The notes beneath the pieces were generated by a model. That model saw only the letters and a list, made by a program, of their open reading frames with translations. It was not told where the DNA came from and made no database searches. Shown here piece by piece: positions 16,457-24,732 of a DNA stretch of 64,000 nucleotides. Position 1 is the first letter of the stretch. Each line of letters starts with the position of its first letter. The stretch spans positions 78,452 to 142,451 of the forward strand of contig NZ_JAAORJ010000001.1 of NCBI RefSeq assembly GCF_017696315.1, written 5' to 3'. Source of the DNA: Prochlorococcus marinus XMU1412 (GTDB lineage: Bacteria; Cyanobacteriota; Cyanobacteriia; PCC-6307; Cyanobiaceae). The position numbers and the translations under genes are program-made.

Positions 16457-16600
16457 ATGAAAAATTACGATTTCCAAGAAAAACATCTTCAAATTTCTGA
16501 TCCTATTGAAAGTTATTTTGAATGCATTACTTCCTGCGATATAAGGGATGGTGGATGTATTTCTAGATGTGTGGAAATACTTAAACGGAATGAAAATTAA
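16457..16600 (+). CDS. Cys-rich mini-protein, CX3C-X6-CX3C, 47 aa
   Basis: An ATG at 16457 opens 47 codons ending TAA at 16600. The N-terminal half is polar. The C-terminal half carries four cysteines at residues 23, 27, 34 and 38, giving CX3C-X6-CX3C (ECITSCDIRDGGCISRCVE). The pattern could be a small zinc or Fe-S site, or a disulfide-linked helical hairpin. It lies 4 bases from the stop of the convergent HtrA gene and 111 bases after the ABC-F gene. The regular Cys spacing is the main reason I regard it as a gene. No function assigned. Confidence 0.6.
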   Translation: MKNYDFQEKHLQISDPIESYFECITSCDIRDGGCISRCVEILKRNEN

Positions 16601-16604
16601 ATTT

Positions 16605-17726
16605 TTAGTTATTTTGTAGATTAGTAATATCAGTTGGTATTACTTTTAATTTAATAAATTTATTTTTACGCTTCAATAATATAGTTGCTTGTTTTTTGAT
16701 ACCATTTTTACTAATTTGTTCTATTACGTCTGATGCGGTTTCAATATCTTTATTGCCTATTTTAATTAAAATATCATCTATTTTGATTCCACTTTTTTCA
16801 GCTGGACTGTTCGGTACTACATATCCAACTTTTACGACATTATTTTTTCTCTCAGAAATACTTTCTTCTATTAGGCTAATTCCAATCATAGGATGTATTA
16901 CTTTCCCATTGTTTAAAAGTTGATAGGCAATTTCCTTAGCTTTATTAATTGGGATTGCGAAACTTAAACCCGCTCCTGGGCCTGATCTTATCAACGTATT
17001 AATACCAATTACTTCTCCATCGCTATTCAATAGTGGACCTCCAGAATTGCCAGGATTAATAGCAGCATCAGTTTGTATCAGTTCAAGTTTTTTATCATAT
17101 ATTCCTAATTGAGTTACGTTTCTATTTAGATTACTAATAATACCAAGCGTAACTGTGTTTTCCAGTCCGAATGGATTCCCAACTGCTATAGCCCAATCAC
17201 CAACATTAATCTTTGAAGAATCGCCCAATTTTGCTTTTGGCCAAGGCCCTCTCCCTTCAATCTTTAGCACAGCTAAATCAGTAAAAGAGTCTTGGCCTAT
17301 CAGTTTAGCATTTAATTTTTTGCCATTGGTTAAACCTACAATTACCTTATCTGATCCATTCACTACATGAGCATTGGTCATTACAAGTCCATCTGCAAAT
17401 ATAAATCCACTGCCTTGGTTTTGCTCTATCCTTGGTCGATTTTCGTTAGGCAAATCTAATCCAAAAAATCTTTCAAAATATGGGTCTAGAAATAGTTGAG
17501 AATTTCTTGGAAAATTTCTTTTTTTAACATATCTTTGCGTATCAATTGTGACCACAGCTGCACCGGTTCTTTCTACAGCTTTAGTTATAAAAGATTTGTT
17601 CGAATATAAATTAACTTCATTAATTTTTGGTTTACTTAATTGTTGCGATATGACTTTTGCAGGATATCTAATGCCCACTGTAATTAATGAGGTGATTAGT
17701 AATAGATTTTGGATGTCTCTTTTCAA
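16605..17726 (-). CDS. HtrA/Deg-family serine protease with PDZ domain
   Basis: A 373-residue secreted or lumenal/periplasmic protease-chaperone. The hydrophobic N-terminus (about residues 7-20) looks like a signal or anchor. The catalytic triad is visible as His120 (TNAHVV), Asp150 (TDLAVLKI) and Ser228 (GNSGGPLL). One PDZ domain follows (about 275-365; VGYVVPNSPAEKSGIKIDDIL). Cyanobacteria have HhoA, HhoB and HtrA paralogues that act in photoprotection and protein quality control; which this is cannot be said. The start is a TTG at 17724-17726; no upstream ATG or GTG fits. Confidence 0.92.
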   Translation of the reverse strand: MKRDIQNLLLITSLITVGIRYPAKVISQQLSKPKINEVNLYSNKSFITKAVERTGAAVVTIDTQRYVKKRNFPRNSQLFLDPYFERFFGLDLPNENRPRIEQNQGSGFIFADGLVMTNAHVVNGSDKVIVGLTNGKKLNAKLIGQDSFTDLAVLKIEGRGPWPKAKLGDSSKINVGDWAIAVGNPFGLENTVTLGIISNLNRNVTQLGIYDKKLELIQTDAAINPGNSGGPLLNSDGEVIGINTLIRSGPGAGLSFAIPINKAKEIAYQLLNNGKVIHPMIGISLIEESISERKNNVVKVGYVVPNSPAEKSGIKIDDILIKIGNKDIETASDVIEQISKNGIKKQATILLKRKNKFIKLKVIPTDITNLQNN

Positions 17727-17899
17727 TTTTGATTTTTTTATGTTCTTCGAGAGATTTAATACACCATATAAGTGTAATTTAAATATACCTACTAATTAAA
17801 TTTATTGAATCAAGAGAATAATTTAATAACTTAAAGTAGCTAAATTTCTTTTTTTCGGGCTATGATGTTAAAAATAAAACTAACTAATTTATAAGTTCG

Positions 17900-18163
17900 A
17901 TGACTATCCTATTTCCAATAATATATTCTGCAGCCTTAACTTATTTAGTTTGGAAAGCATTTAAAGTTATGTCTAATGGCTGGGGTATATCCGATAATAA
18001 AAATCAACGATTGAGTACTTCCAGTTTTAAACAAAAAAAGTACACAATACATCCAGAACTTTTAGATAAATCAGGAAATATAACAGAAGAGGAGCTACTA
18101 ACAGTGAGATTTTCTAATGACAATGACTCTACATTAGAAGAAAAAGGTTCAACAACTGATTAA
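17900..18163 (+). CDS. DUF2973 family small membrane-anchored protein, 87 aa
   Basis: An 87-residue protein with one N-terminal hydrophobic helix (residues 3-24, ILFPIIYSAALTYLVWKAF), then a polar, probably cytoplasmic tail with HPELLDKSGNITEEELLTVRF. This layout matches the cyanobacteria-specific DUF2973 family, whose function is unknown. It is transcribed away from the HtrA gene, with 173 bases between them and a TATGAT hexamer near 17861 as a possible -10. It precedes the next conserved gene by 24 bases, so the two likely form one transcript. Confidence 0.7.
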   Translation: MTILFPIIYSAALTYLVWKAFKVMSNGWGISDNKNQRLSTSSFKQKKYTIHPELLDKSGNITEEELLTVRFSNDNDSTLEEKGSTTD

Positions 18164-18187
18164 TCAAACTATATCTAAGGAAAAAAA

Positions 18188-18571
18188 TTGGAATTAAGAA
18201 CAAAAATTGTCTCAGCAGTAATAAGATCACTCAAGTTACCACCAAGGTTTCGTTTAAGAATGGTTAAAGAAGATCCAGTGAGACTTGAACTAAGTCTTAC
18301 TCCTTCTTACGGTAAAAATCCAGTAATTGTTGGTATAGTTGAATCTTTAGACTTAGTCGCTCGAAGAGATAGAGAAGGTAGACTACCCAGAGATCTTCAA
18401 GGGACTTGGGATTGGACAGTAAGACATGGAAAAGTTAGTACAGGAGGTTGGAATCCTATGTTAAAAGAGGCATTGCAAACAATGTTTGATACAGGATTGC
18501 CAGCTATTGTATTCGAGGAGTTAACTGGAGATGAGTATCGACCTGTTGATGGTGTAAGACATGTTAAATAA
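18188..18571 (+). CDS. Conserved cyanobacterial hypothetical protein, 127 aa
   Basis: A 127-residue soluble protein. It starts with a TTG at 18188 preceded by AAGG 7 bases upstream, which decides the start. The sequence is less AT-biased at protein level than its neighbours and highly structured in appearance: a basic N-terminal half (LPPRFRLRMVKEDPVRLELS) and a Trp-containing middle (GTWDWTVRHGKVSTGGWNPM). These features suggest a strongly conserved small enzyme or binding protein. I do not recognise the family. It is co-oriented with the DUF2973 gene and the hli gene. Confidence 0.8.
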   Translation: MELRTKIVSAVIRSLKLPPRFRLRMVKEDPVRLELSLTPSYGKNPVIVGIVESLDLVARRDREGRLPRDLQGTWDWTVRHGKVSTGGWNPMLKEALQTMFDTGLPAIVFEELTGDEYRPVDGVRHVK

Positions 18572-18640
18572 ATAATTAATTTTTTATCATAAATTCTTCC
18601 TTAAAACGTTAAAATAGCTTGATAGATAACCTAGTTAATT

Positions 18641-18787
18641 ATGAATAATGACAATCAACCAAGATTTGGGTTCGTAAATTTCGCAGAAACTTGGAATGGC
18701 CGTATGGCAATGATGGGTATTTTGATTGGGCTTGGTACTGAATTAATTACTGGACAAAGTATTCTTCGACAAATTGGAATAGGCTAG
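18641..18787 (+). CDS. hli: High-light-inducible protein (one-helix CAB-like)
   Basis: A 48-residue protein with a single chlorophyll-a/b-binding-like helix: the motif ETWNGRMAMMG (residues 16-26) includes the Glu and Arg that pair and ligate pigment, followed by a hydrophobic stretch. Hli proteins bind chlorophyll and carotenoid and protect photosystems under excess light. The gene is only 147 bases and stands alone on the plus strand, 69 bases after the preceding gene, with an AT-rich upstream region that should carry its own promoter. Prochlorococcus has many hli copies; this looks like a core short variant. Confidence 0.92.
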   Translation: MNNDNQPRFGFVNFAETWNGRMAMMGILIGLGTELITGQSILRQIGIG

Positions 18788-18791
18788 TATT

Positions 18792-19133
18792 CTACTTAAT
18801 TTCTTCTGCTTCCACTTCAATGGTACTTTCACTAGGCTTTTTATTTAATTGATTTTTCTTACTTATATTCTCTAAATCTGCACCGCAATTCATGCAGGTT
18901 TCACTTAAACCTAATGATATTGCCCCACAATTGTTGCATGTATTAATTTTAGATTTGTAAGAGTTAAAACCCATAAACACTAAAACTAATAATAGAAGAG
19001 GAATTAAAAATAAAAGAAGTAGGATATTTCCAACAAAGCTAATGAAAAAGTTAAATCCAAAAATTGGAATAACAATGAGTATGATTAATGAGTAGGTAAG
19101 AAGATTTTTATTAGCTTTTAGAAAATAATTCAC
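18792..19133 (-). CDS. Membrane protein with C-terminal zinc ribbon, 113 aa
   Basis: A 113-residue protein with two hydrophobic helices (about residues 12-33 and 34-54), then a cytosolic zinc-ribbon module with two CXXC pairs (CNNCG and CMNCGAD) around residues 65-85, and an acidic tail. Zinc ribbons of this type bind metal and often mediate protein contacts. It lies 11 bases downstream of the YihY gene on the same strand, so it is probably co-transcribed. Function unknown. Confidence 0.78.
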   Translation of the reverse strand: MNYFLKANKNLLTYSLIILIVIPIFGFNFFISFVGNILLLLFLIPLLLLVLVFMGFNSYKSKINTCNNCGAISLGLSETCMNCGADLENISKKNQLNKKPSESTIEVEAEEIK

Positions 19134-19144
19134 CTTAGTTATCC

Positions 19145-20074
19145 TTATCTATAATTTCTTTTTTTATTTACTAAGGTCATACTAGCAATTACTACGCTCC
19201 AACATTGTCCAAAATATAAAATTACTCCTAATAGCCATACCCACAAAGTAAGTACAAGAAAACCTCCAATAAAACCATATGCTTGAAATCTTACTCCAAG
19301 TGAGAGAATACTTTTACTTACTGCTAGGTTCAAAGTGGTTAGGCCAATTCCAATAAGAAAAGATCCGGGTAAAAGTGGTTTCAATGGAACTTTTCTACTA
19401 GGTAAAAGTGCTTGTAATAAAAGAGCCATTAAAGAAAAGCCAATTAGTGGTATTGCAAACTGACCAACCTGTAATAGCGGCAACTTTAATAATAAATCTG
19501 AAATAAGATTATTAGATTTTGAAAGATTTTCTAAAACGTTACTTGGTATCATCCTAAGATTTGCACTAATTTGATCTAGTACCATTAGAAAACCAATAAA
19601 GAATACTATTAAAAAGGCTTCAACTCTATTTCGGAGAAACTTCGAAGCTTGCACTCTCCAAGCAGCATTAACTTTTTTAGAAGGAATTTCGTCCTCCCAA
19701 AGCCTATCCGAACCTCTTTGAAGAGATAGATATGCATTTCCTGCGGTAAAAAGCAGAAACATAGCCCCAAGAATACCTGCTCCAAAACCTTGATCTATCA
19801 AATTAAATAAAGTTGTCTCTACTAACTCAACTACTGAAGGAGGTAAAAGCTGAGCAGCAATGGCAATTATTTGTTGATCTAATCCTTCTTGTTTCCCTAG
19901 GAACCATGAAGCTATTGAAAGAGAAATTAGAAGGATGGGAAAAAATGATTGAAGTGTGTAGTATGCAAATGCAGCGCTTAAATCAACACAATCAGATTTG
20001 CTCCATCGCTCACAAGCTCCCCATAAACTTTTCAGTATCCATGTTGAACTTCTCTGCATATTAATTTTCTTCAA
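19145..20074 (-). CDS. YihY/BrkB family (UPF0761) inner-membrane protein
   Basis: A 309-residue polytopic membrane protein with about six hydrophobic helices. The family signatures are visible: SAAFAYYTLQSFFPILLISLS near residue 33, GNAYLSLQRGSDRLWE near 110, RNRVEAFLIVFF near 150, and the C-terminal GGFLVLTLWVWLLGVILYFGQ block. YihY/BrkB proteins were once called RNase BN by mistake; their actual role, possibly transport or envelope homeostasis, is unresolved. Upstream lies the inositol-phosphatase-family gene on the same strand, 76 bases away. Confidence 0.9.
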   Translation of the reverse strand: MKKINMQRSSTWILKSLWGACERWSKSDCVDLSAAFAYYTLQSFFPILLISLSIASWFLGKQEGLDQQIIAIAAQLLPPSVVELVETTLFNLIDQGFGAGILGAMFLLFTAGNAYLSLQRGSDRLWEDEIPSKKVNAAWRVQASKFLRNRVEAFLIVFFIGFLMVLDQISANLRMIPSNVLENLSKSNNLISDLLLKLPLLQVGQFAIPLIGFSLMALLLQALLPSRKVPLKPLLPGSFLIGIGLTTLNLAVSKSILSLGVRFQAYGFIGGFLVLTLWVWLLGVILYFGQCWSVVIASMTLVNKKRNYR

Positions 20075-20150
20075 ATATTTTATTTATTTACTTAATTTTT
20101 ATTGTATCTGATTAAGAAATTTTTCAAGCAATTTTTTATTTATGATGCAA

Positions 20151-20951
20151 CTATTTTTCTAATAATAAATTGCCCCATGGCTTTAAAATTTCAAATTTTT
20201 CTATAGATCTACAAGCAATTAATGGAAAATTAACATCGCTCAAGTCTTCTCCTGAAACTAAATTTAAAGGATCTTTTTCTAACCACTCTAAAGAACAATT
20301 GAGTTCTTCTAAGAGTAGCCAGGCGGCTGCAATATCCCATATCTTTGGGGTTGATTCTATTGCACCGAAAGTTTGTCCCATCGCTACACTCGTAAGATTT
20401 AAACTCGATACACCTAGGAGTCTGATTTTGCCAGGAAATACTGAGTTTGGTTTTTTTTGTAAAATTTTTATTGATCTACTACATAAAGAAATGCATTCAC
20501 TTTGAAGATTATTTTGGCTAGGATCTATTTTCTTGTTATTCAACCAAACCCCTTTACCTTTAATTGATACAAACTTTTTTTTCAATGTAGGAATTATTAA
20601 AAAAGAAGATTGTGGTTTACCATCAACGAACCTTGCCACAGATATAGACCAGTAAGGAATACCGGCAGCAAAATTTGTTGTCCCATCGAGTGGATCGACC
20701 ACCCAGTAAGCTTTTGAATTTGGAATTAATTTTTGCCCTTCTTCACTAAGGACGCCTTCACCTGGAGCTATTGAAGCTAAGCCATCTACGATTGTTTTGT
20801 CACTCCATAAATCACAACTTGTTAATAATGATCCATCTGCTTTATTGCTGGCGCTAATATTTCCAAAATCTTTTGTTTGTCGTTGACTAACCAATTCAAA
20901 TAAAGAATCTAATTCACGTAGTTGCTTATTGGTTAAATTTAGTGGATTCAT
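20151..20951 (-). CDS. Inositol monophosphatase family enzyme
   Basis: A 266-residue Mg- and Li-type phosphatase fold. The metal-binding motif WVVDPLDGTTNF is present and the second motif appears as TPKIWDIAAAW near the C-terminus. The substrate could be inositol phosphate, histidinol phosphate, PAP or fructose bisphosphate, and sequence alone does not decide. I start at the ATG 20949-20951, two bases after the stop of the upstream TolC-like gene. A TTG at 20966 would add five residues and overlap that gene by 13 bases. The tight spacing suggests co-transcription. Confidence 0.87.
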   Translation of the reverse strand: MNPLNLTNKQLRELDSLFELVSQRQTKDFGNISASNKADGSLLTSCDLWSDKTIVDGLASIAPGEGVLSEEGQKLIPNSKAYWVVDPLDGTTNFAAGIPYWSISVARFVDGKPQSSFLIIPTLKKKFVSIKGKGVWLNNKKIDPSQNNLQSECISLCSRSIKILQKKPNSVFPGKIRLLGVSSLNLTSVAMGQTFGAIESTPKIWDIAAAWLLLEELNCSLEWLEKDPLNLVSGEDLSDVNFPLIACRSIEKFEILKPWGNLLLEK

Positions 20952-20953
20952 AT

Positions 20954-22381
20954 TTATAAATTGCAAATAGACTCTGTATCTCTAATTTTAGTATTATTAC
21001 TACCCAAACAATTTTTACTTTTATCAAGGAAAGTTAATCTTTCTAATTCATCAACATTCAGATTGTAATTATATATTGCATTAATATTTTTTGATTTCGC
21101 ATTACTTAATTCACTTTGCCTAATAAGAACATCTTTTAAAGTTGATATTCCCACATCATATCTAAGTCTAGAAAGTCTTACAGATTCTTTACTAGAGTCA
21201 ATTTCTTTAAGAGAAGAGATTATTTTTTCTTCATTTAATTTAAGATTTAAATAAGCTTTACTAATACTTGTGGTTAAAACATTTTTTAGATTTTCATAAG
21301 CAAATTTTTCGGATTCTGCATCTGCTATTTTTGATTTGTAGGAGTTCTTATTTTGTCCGCCATCAAAAATACTCCATGCAAAATTTAGACTTATGGTATT
21401 TGTATAATTAGATCCAGATTTTGCAGAGTCGATATTAGTTGTAAGAGAGTCCCCCTTTGAAAATGTACTAGATAATGAATTACTAATATAGATATTTGGC
21501 TTATTTTGAGCTAAAAAGCTCTCTGCTTGGTTCTTTTTGATTGATTTTTGAAGAATCAGGTTTTTTAAGGAAAGATTTTTATCCAAACCCTCATTAATAT
21601 TCTTATTCAATTTATGATTCCAAAACCCTATAAGATTTTGTTCTTTATTAGTTTGGAAATCGCCCTTAATATTAAGAATCTCTTTAAGAGAAATTTTATT
21701 AATTTCATGTTCTATTTTCTTTTCATTAAGTAATTGTTGATCTCGAGATAATTGAGCTTCTGCTTCAAGAACTTCAAATTTTGTACCAATTCCAGCATCT
21801 AGCTTCGCTTTAGCATTTTCTAAACTTGTAATTGATAAATCAAGTGTGAATTTTTTATTTTGAATATCTTGAGATGACTTTTTGTATTTGTGATATCTGA
21901 TTCTTGCTTCTTGAATTAAATCTTTTTTCTTAATTTCGTAATTATTTTCTGCAATTTTGTAATTTGTTTTGGCAATTTTAATTTCAAATCCTTTTAGCGG
22001 GGCAATTACATCCCATTTTATATTCAAGGAGGGGTTAGCCGTAAATTGTGATGTTTTTAAAGTAGATGAATTGCTACTGTACTTTTTACTTACGACATAT
22101 TTTGGTAACCCATTGGCTTGAAAATCTAAGGATGGGTATCTTTGGGCAATTTGACTGGAAAGATTAAAGCTTGCAGAGGCTACTTGGTTTTGTAATGATT
22201 TTAATTCATTATTATTTAATATAAGTTTTTCTATTTCTTGATAATCAACAAAAGTAATATTTGATTTTTCTTCTAAAACATTATCAATGTAATTTTTTAT
22301 TTCGCTCGATAGAACATTCAAGGTATTCATACTTAGAGTAAGCGGAAATAATAAGAAAGGATTTATTACTCTTCTAAGCAT
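20954..22381 (-). CDS. TolC-like outer-membrane efflux protein
   Basis: A 475-residue outer-membrane channel of the TolC family. It begins with a signal peptide (FLLFPLTLSMNTLNVLSS) and has two repeats of long coiled-coil helices with short beta segments, including the typical SLRYDVGISTLKDVL-like element SRLRYDVGISTLKDVL near residue 405 and its counterpart NAKAKLDAGIGTKFEVLEAEAQ near 190. It would form the outer-membrane duct of a tripartite exporter or type I secretion system; no inner-membrane partner is in this window. It ends 2 bases before the phosphatase gene. Confidence 0.88.
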   Translation of the reverse strand: MLRRVINPFLLFPLTLSMNTLNVLSSEIKNYIDNVLEEKSNITFVDYQEIEKLILNNNELKSLQNQVASASFNLSSQIAQRYPSLDFQANGLPKYVVSKKYSSNSSTLKTSQFTANPSLNIKWDVIAPLKGFEIKIAKTNYKIAENNYEIKKKDLIQEARIRYHKYKKSSQDIQNKKFTLDLSITSLENAKAKLDAGIGTKFEVLEAEAQLSRDQQLLNEKKIEHEINKISLKEILNIKGDFQTNKEQNLIGFWNHKLNKNINEGLDKNLSLKNLILQKSIKKNQAESFLAQNKPNIYISNSLSSTFSKGDSLTTNIDSAKSGSNYTNTISLNFAWSIFDGGQNKNSYKSKIADAESEKFAYENLKNVLTTSISKAYLNLKLNEEKIISSLKEIDSSKESVRLSRLRYDVGISTLKDVLIRQSELSNAKSKNINAIYNYNLNVDELERLTFLDKSKNCLGSNNTKIRDTESICNL

Positions 22382-22406
22382 GTTTTATAGTTTCGAAAAT
22401 ATTCGA

Positions 22407-23786
22407 TTAACCAATCAAAGTATTAATAATATCATTTGAATCATCAAGAACGTGAATTTTAGTATTTATTTGATTCTCAACTTCTTGAATATTTTTATCA
22501 TCTAAAAATAAATCAGTATTAATTTTTAACATAATAGATGGTATATAAACAGCTTCTCCTAAATCCTTATTTTTAAGCCCGTAAATTAGATCTTCTCCAG
22601 TAAGAAGACCTGTAACAACTTGATCTTGACCCCAATAAATACTTGGCAAACCATATAAATTAATTGTTAATCCATTAATTAAGTTTAATTTCTTAACCGT
22701 AGGAATTAGGGCTTCATAAACTAATTTACCAACAATCCAACTAACTTTTTTTGGCTTTTTTACTTTTTGGGGCAGGTCTTGAGTCTTCTCTCTTAATGCT
22801 TCTAGAAAGTTTCTAATAGTTCCAACTCCATTAGATTCTTGTGGCATATTTTCGTAGCTTTTGTAACTAGGTAAATTTGTACCAGCAATTAAATACCATT
22901 CGTCTGCTAGCCAACAAAAACGAGTCCCAAGAGTAATTTGTAGAGAGGTTTGAATTCTCTCTACTTGTTTAATAGTTTTTTTTGCGTATTCAGGGCTGAT
23001 TGATTTCAATCCATCATTTTCAGGTCTAAATTTTGTAAGTCCTACAGGAACTATTGCCACTGACAGTACTGTTTGAGAGGTTTTTTTGTAGAATTCAGCA
23101 AGTTGCAAAATTGATTTCTCAAGAATATCCCCATCATTTATATCTGGACACACAACAATTTGAGCATGTATTTGAATAGAGTTTTTTTCAAACCAAGAAA
23201 TTTGATCAAGTATCATTCCTGCTTTTTTATTTTTTAATAATTTTTCTCTTGTGGCGGGATCAGTAGCATGAACTGAAATAAAAAGTGGGGATAGTTTTTG
23301 CATAGCAATCCTTTCCCAGTCTTCTTTTTTTAAATTCGTGAGAGTTAAATAAGAGCCATATAGGAAACTTAATCTATAATCATCATCTTTTATATATAGG
23401 CTTTTTCTTTTACCACTTGGCTGTTGATCAATAAAACAAAATGGACATCGATTATTGCATTGCTTGATTGAATCAAATAATGCATCTTTAAAATTTATAC
23501 CTAAATTGACGTCTTGATCTTTTTCAATGTTTATATTGTGAATCTCATGATTTTTATCTAAAACTGATATGTCTAAAATTTCTTCACTAATCAGAATCTG
23601 ATAATCAATTAAATCTCTTGGTTTTTTCCCATTAATACTAATAATTGAATCACCTGATTCAAATCCTATTTCTTCAGCAATAGAATTAGCTTCAATACTT
23701 TCAATTTCTGCAGGGTTTATTTTATAAGTAATATTAGGAACTAAAAGATCAATGGGATCTTCCGTGTAATTAATTTCTTGCCACAC
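22407..23786 (-). CDS. Radical SAM protein with N-terminal PDZ-like and C-terminal DUF512 domains
   Basis: A 459-residue protein. Residues about 20-75 resemble a PDZ fold (NSIAEEIGFESGDSIISINGKKP). The radical SAM Cys cluster CNNRCPFC (CX3CX2C) follows at about residue 111, and the C-terminal half is the DUF512 module (RFCWLADEWYLIAG, GVGTIRNFLEAL). This three-part layout is universal in cyanobacteria, but no reaction has been established. It has been linked by name to Fe-S or nitrogenase-like maturation only through radical SAM similarity. The start is a GTG at 23784-23786. It lies 25 bases upstream of the TolC gene on the same strand. Confidence 0.87.
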   Translation of the reverse strand: MWQEINYTEDPIDLLVPNITYKINPAEIESIEANSIAEEIGFESGDSIISINGKKPRDLIDYQILISEEILDISVLDKNHEIHNINIEKDQDVNLGINFKDALFDSIKQCNNRCPFCFIDQQPSGKRKSLYIKDDDYRLSFLYGSYLTLTNLKKEDWERIAMQKLSPLFISVHATDPATREKLLKNKKAGMILDQISWFEKNSIQIHAQIVVCPDINDGDILEKSILQLAEFYKKTSQTVLSVAIVPVGLTKFRPENDGLKSISPEYAKKTIKQVERIQTSLQITLGTRFCWLADEWYLIAGTNLPSYKSYENMPQESNGVGTIRNFLEALREKTQDLPQKVKKPKKVSWIVGKLVYEALIPTVKKLNLINGLTINLYGLPSIYWGQDQVVTGLLTGEDLIYGLKNKDLGEAVYIPSIMLKINTDLFLDDKNIQEVENQINTKIHVLDDSNDIINTLIG

Positions 23787-23832
23787 AATTTAAGGCCAAA
23801 TACTCTTATTTATATTTATTCTAAACTTATAT

Positions 23833-23946
23833 ATGACTCAAAGTGTATTAAATACTTTTAAAAAACTAAAGATAGGTGTGAAATTATGGGCCTTTTATTT
23901 ATTAAAATATGGCATTCGCAGTTTTCTAAAACACGATTTAGATTAA
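23833..23946 (+). CDS. Possible 37-aa basic amphipathic peptide
   Basis: An ATG at 23833 opens a 37-codon frame ending TAA at 23946, 18 bases before the DUF3120 gene on the same strand. The peptide is Lys-rich with a hydrophobic centre (LWAFYLLKYGIRSFL), compatible with a short membrane-interacting helix. It would occupy most of the 178-base gap. Evidence is limited to the uninterrupted frame, placement and plausible composition, so it may be fortuitous. Confidence 0.35.
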   Translation: MTQSVLNTFKKLKIGVKLWAFYLLKYGIRSFLKHDLD

Positions 23947-23964
23947 TCAAAATAACCTTTTTCA

Positions 23965-24732
23965 TTGAAAGAATTAATTACAAAAAATTTAGAAGTAAAA
24001 GATAAATTCAACTATGAATCCCATAAGACAGTTGATTCATATGAAAATAGTTTTTTATCAAATCCTATATCTTTAAGATTGTGGTCTTCTTTTTTTGTAA
24101 TTTTACCTATTTTTGTTCAAGCACCTTGGGTTAGATTAGAACCAATAAGTGCTCTTTGTTTTACTTTTGTGATTGTCTTAGTGGCAATTGTTTTGAATCA
24201 GAAAGGATCAAATAAGTGGTTTATTGTCAGTTCATTATTACTTGGTATATCAGGTAGTTGGCTTGGTGGATGTTTGTTCTGGGGATGGTTAAGCCCATTT
24301 CCTATCCTACACATACCTGTTGAAGCTGTAGTTCTCCCATTAGCTTTAATTGGATTTGGTACTAATTGGAAAATAGGTTCAAGTTTTTATATCTCTTCTT
24401 TATTTGGAACCGCAGTTACCGACATTACAATATTTTTAATCGGAATCATGGACCAATGGAGGCAGGTAATTACAGCAGATTCTGAAAATGCACCCATGAT
24501 TCTTCAAAAAACTTCAGAGAGTCTTATTCAAATAAAATCATTATCCATTATCATTTTTGTTGCTCTTATACTTTGGTTTATTTCAAAAGAAATTTTAGAT
24601 TCTGGCACAATTAATACTACTAGTGGTAAAGCACTCTTAGTTTCTGGTTACGTAATTCAAACGACATTAATTGTTGATGGTATTTTTATCGTTTTAGCAA
24701 TTCTACAACCAACTTTTAGTGGCTTGGTTTAA
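23965..24732 (+). CDS. DUF3120 integral membrane protein
   Basis: A 255-residue cyanobacteria-specific membrane protein with about six to seven hydrophobic helices. The segments WSSFFVILPIFVQAPWVRLEP and GGCLFWGWLSPFPILHIPVEA are characteristic of DUF3120, a family seen in oxygenic phototrophs but without known function. It starts with TTG at 23965. Its stop TAA shares one base with the ATG of nadB (TAATG at 24730), so the two are translationally coupled. Confidence 0.85.
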   Translation: MKELITKNLEVKDKFNYESHKTVDSYENSFLSNPISLRLWSSFFVILPIFVQAPWVRLEPISALCFTFVIVLVAIVLNQKGSNKWFIVSSLLLGISGSWLGGCLFWGWLSPFPILHIPVEAVVLPLALIGFGTNWKIGSSFYISSLFGTAVTDITIFLIGIMDQWRQVITADSENAPMILQKTSESLIQIKSLSIIIFVALILWFISKEILDSGTINTTSGKALLVSGYVIQTTLIVDGIFIVLAILQPTFSGLV

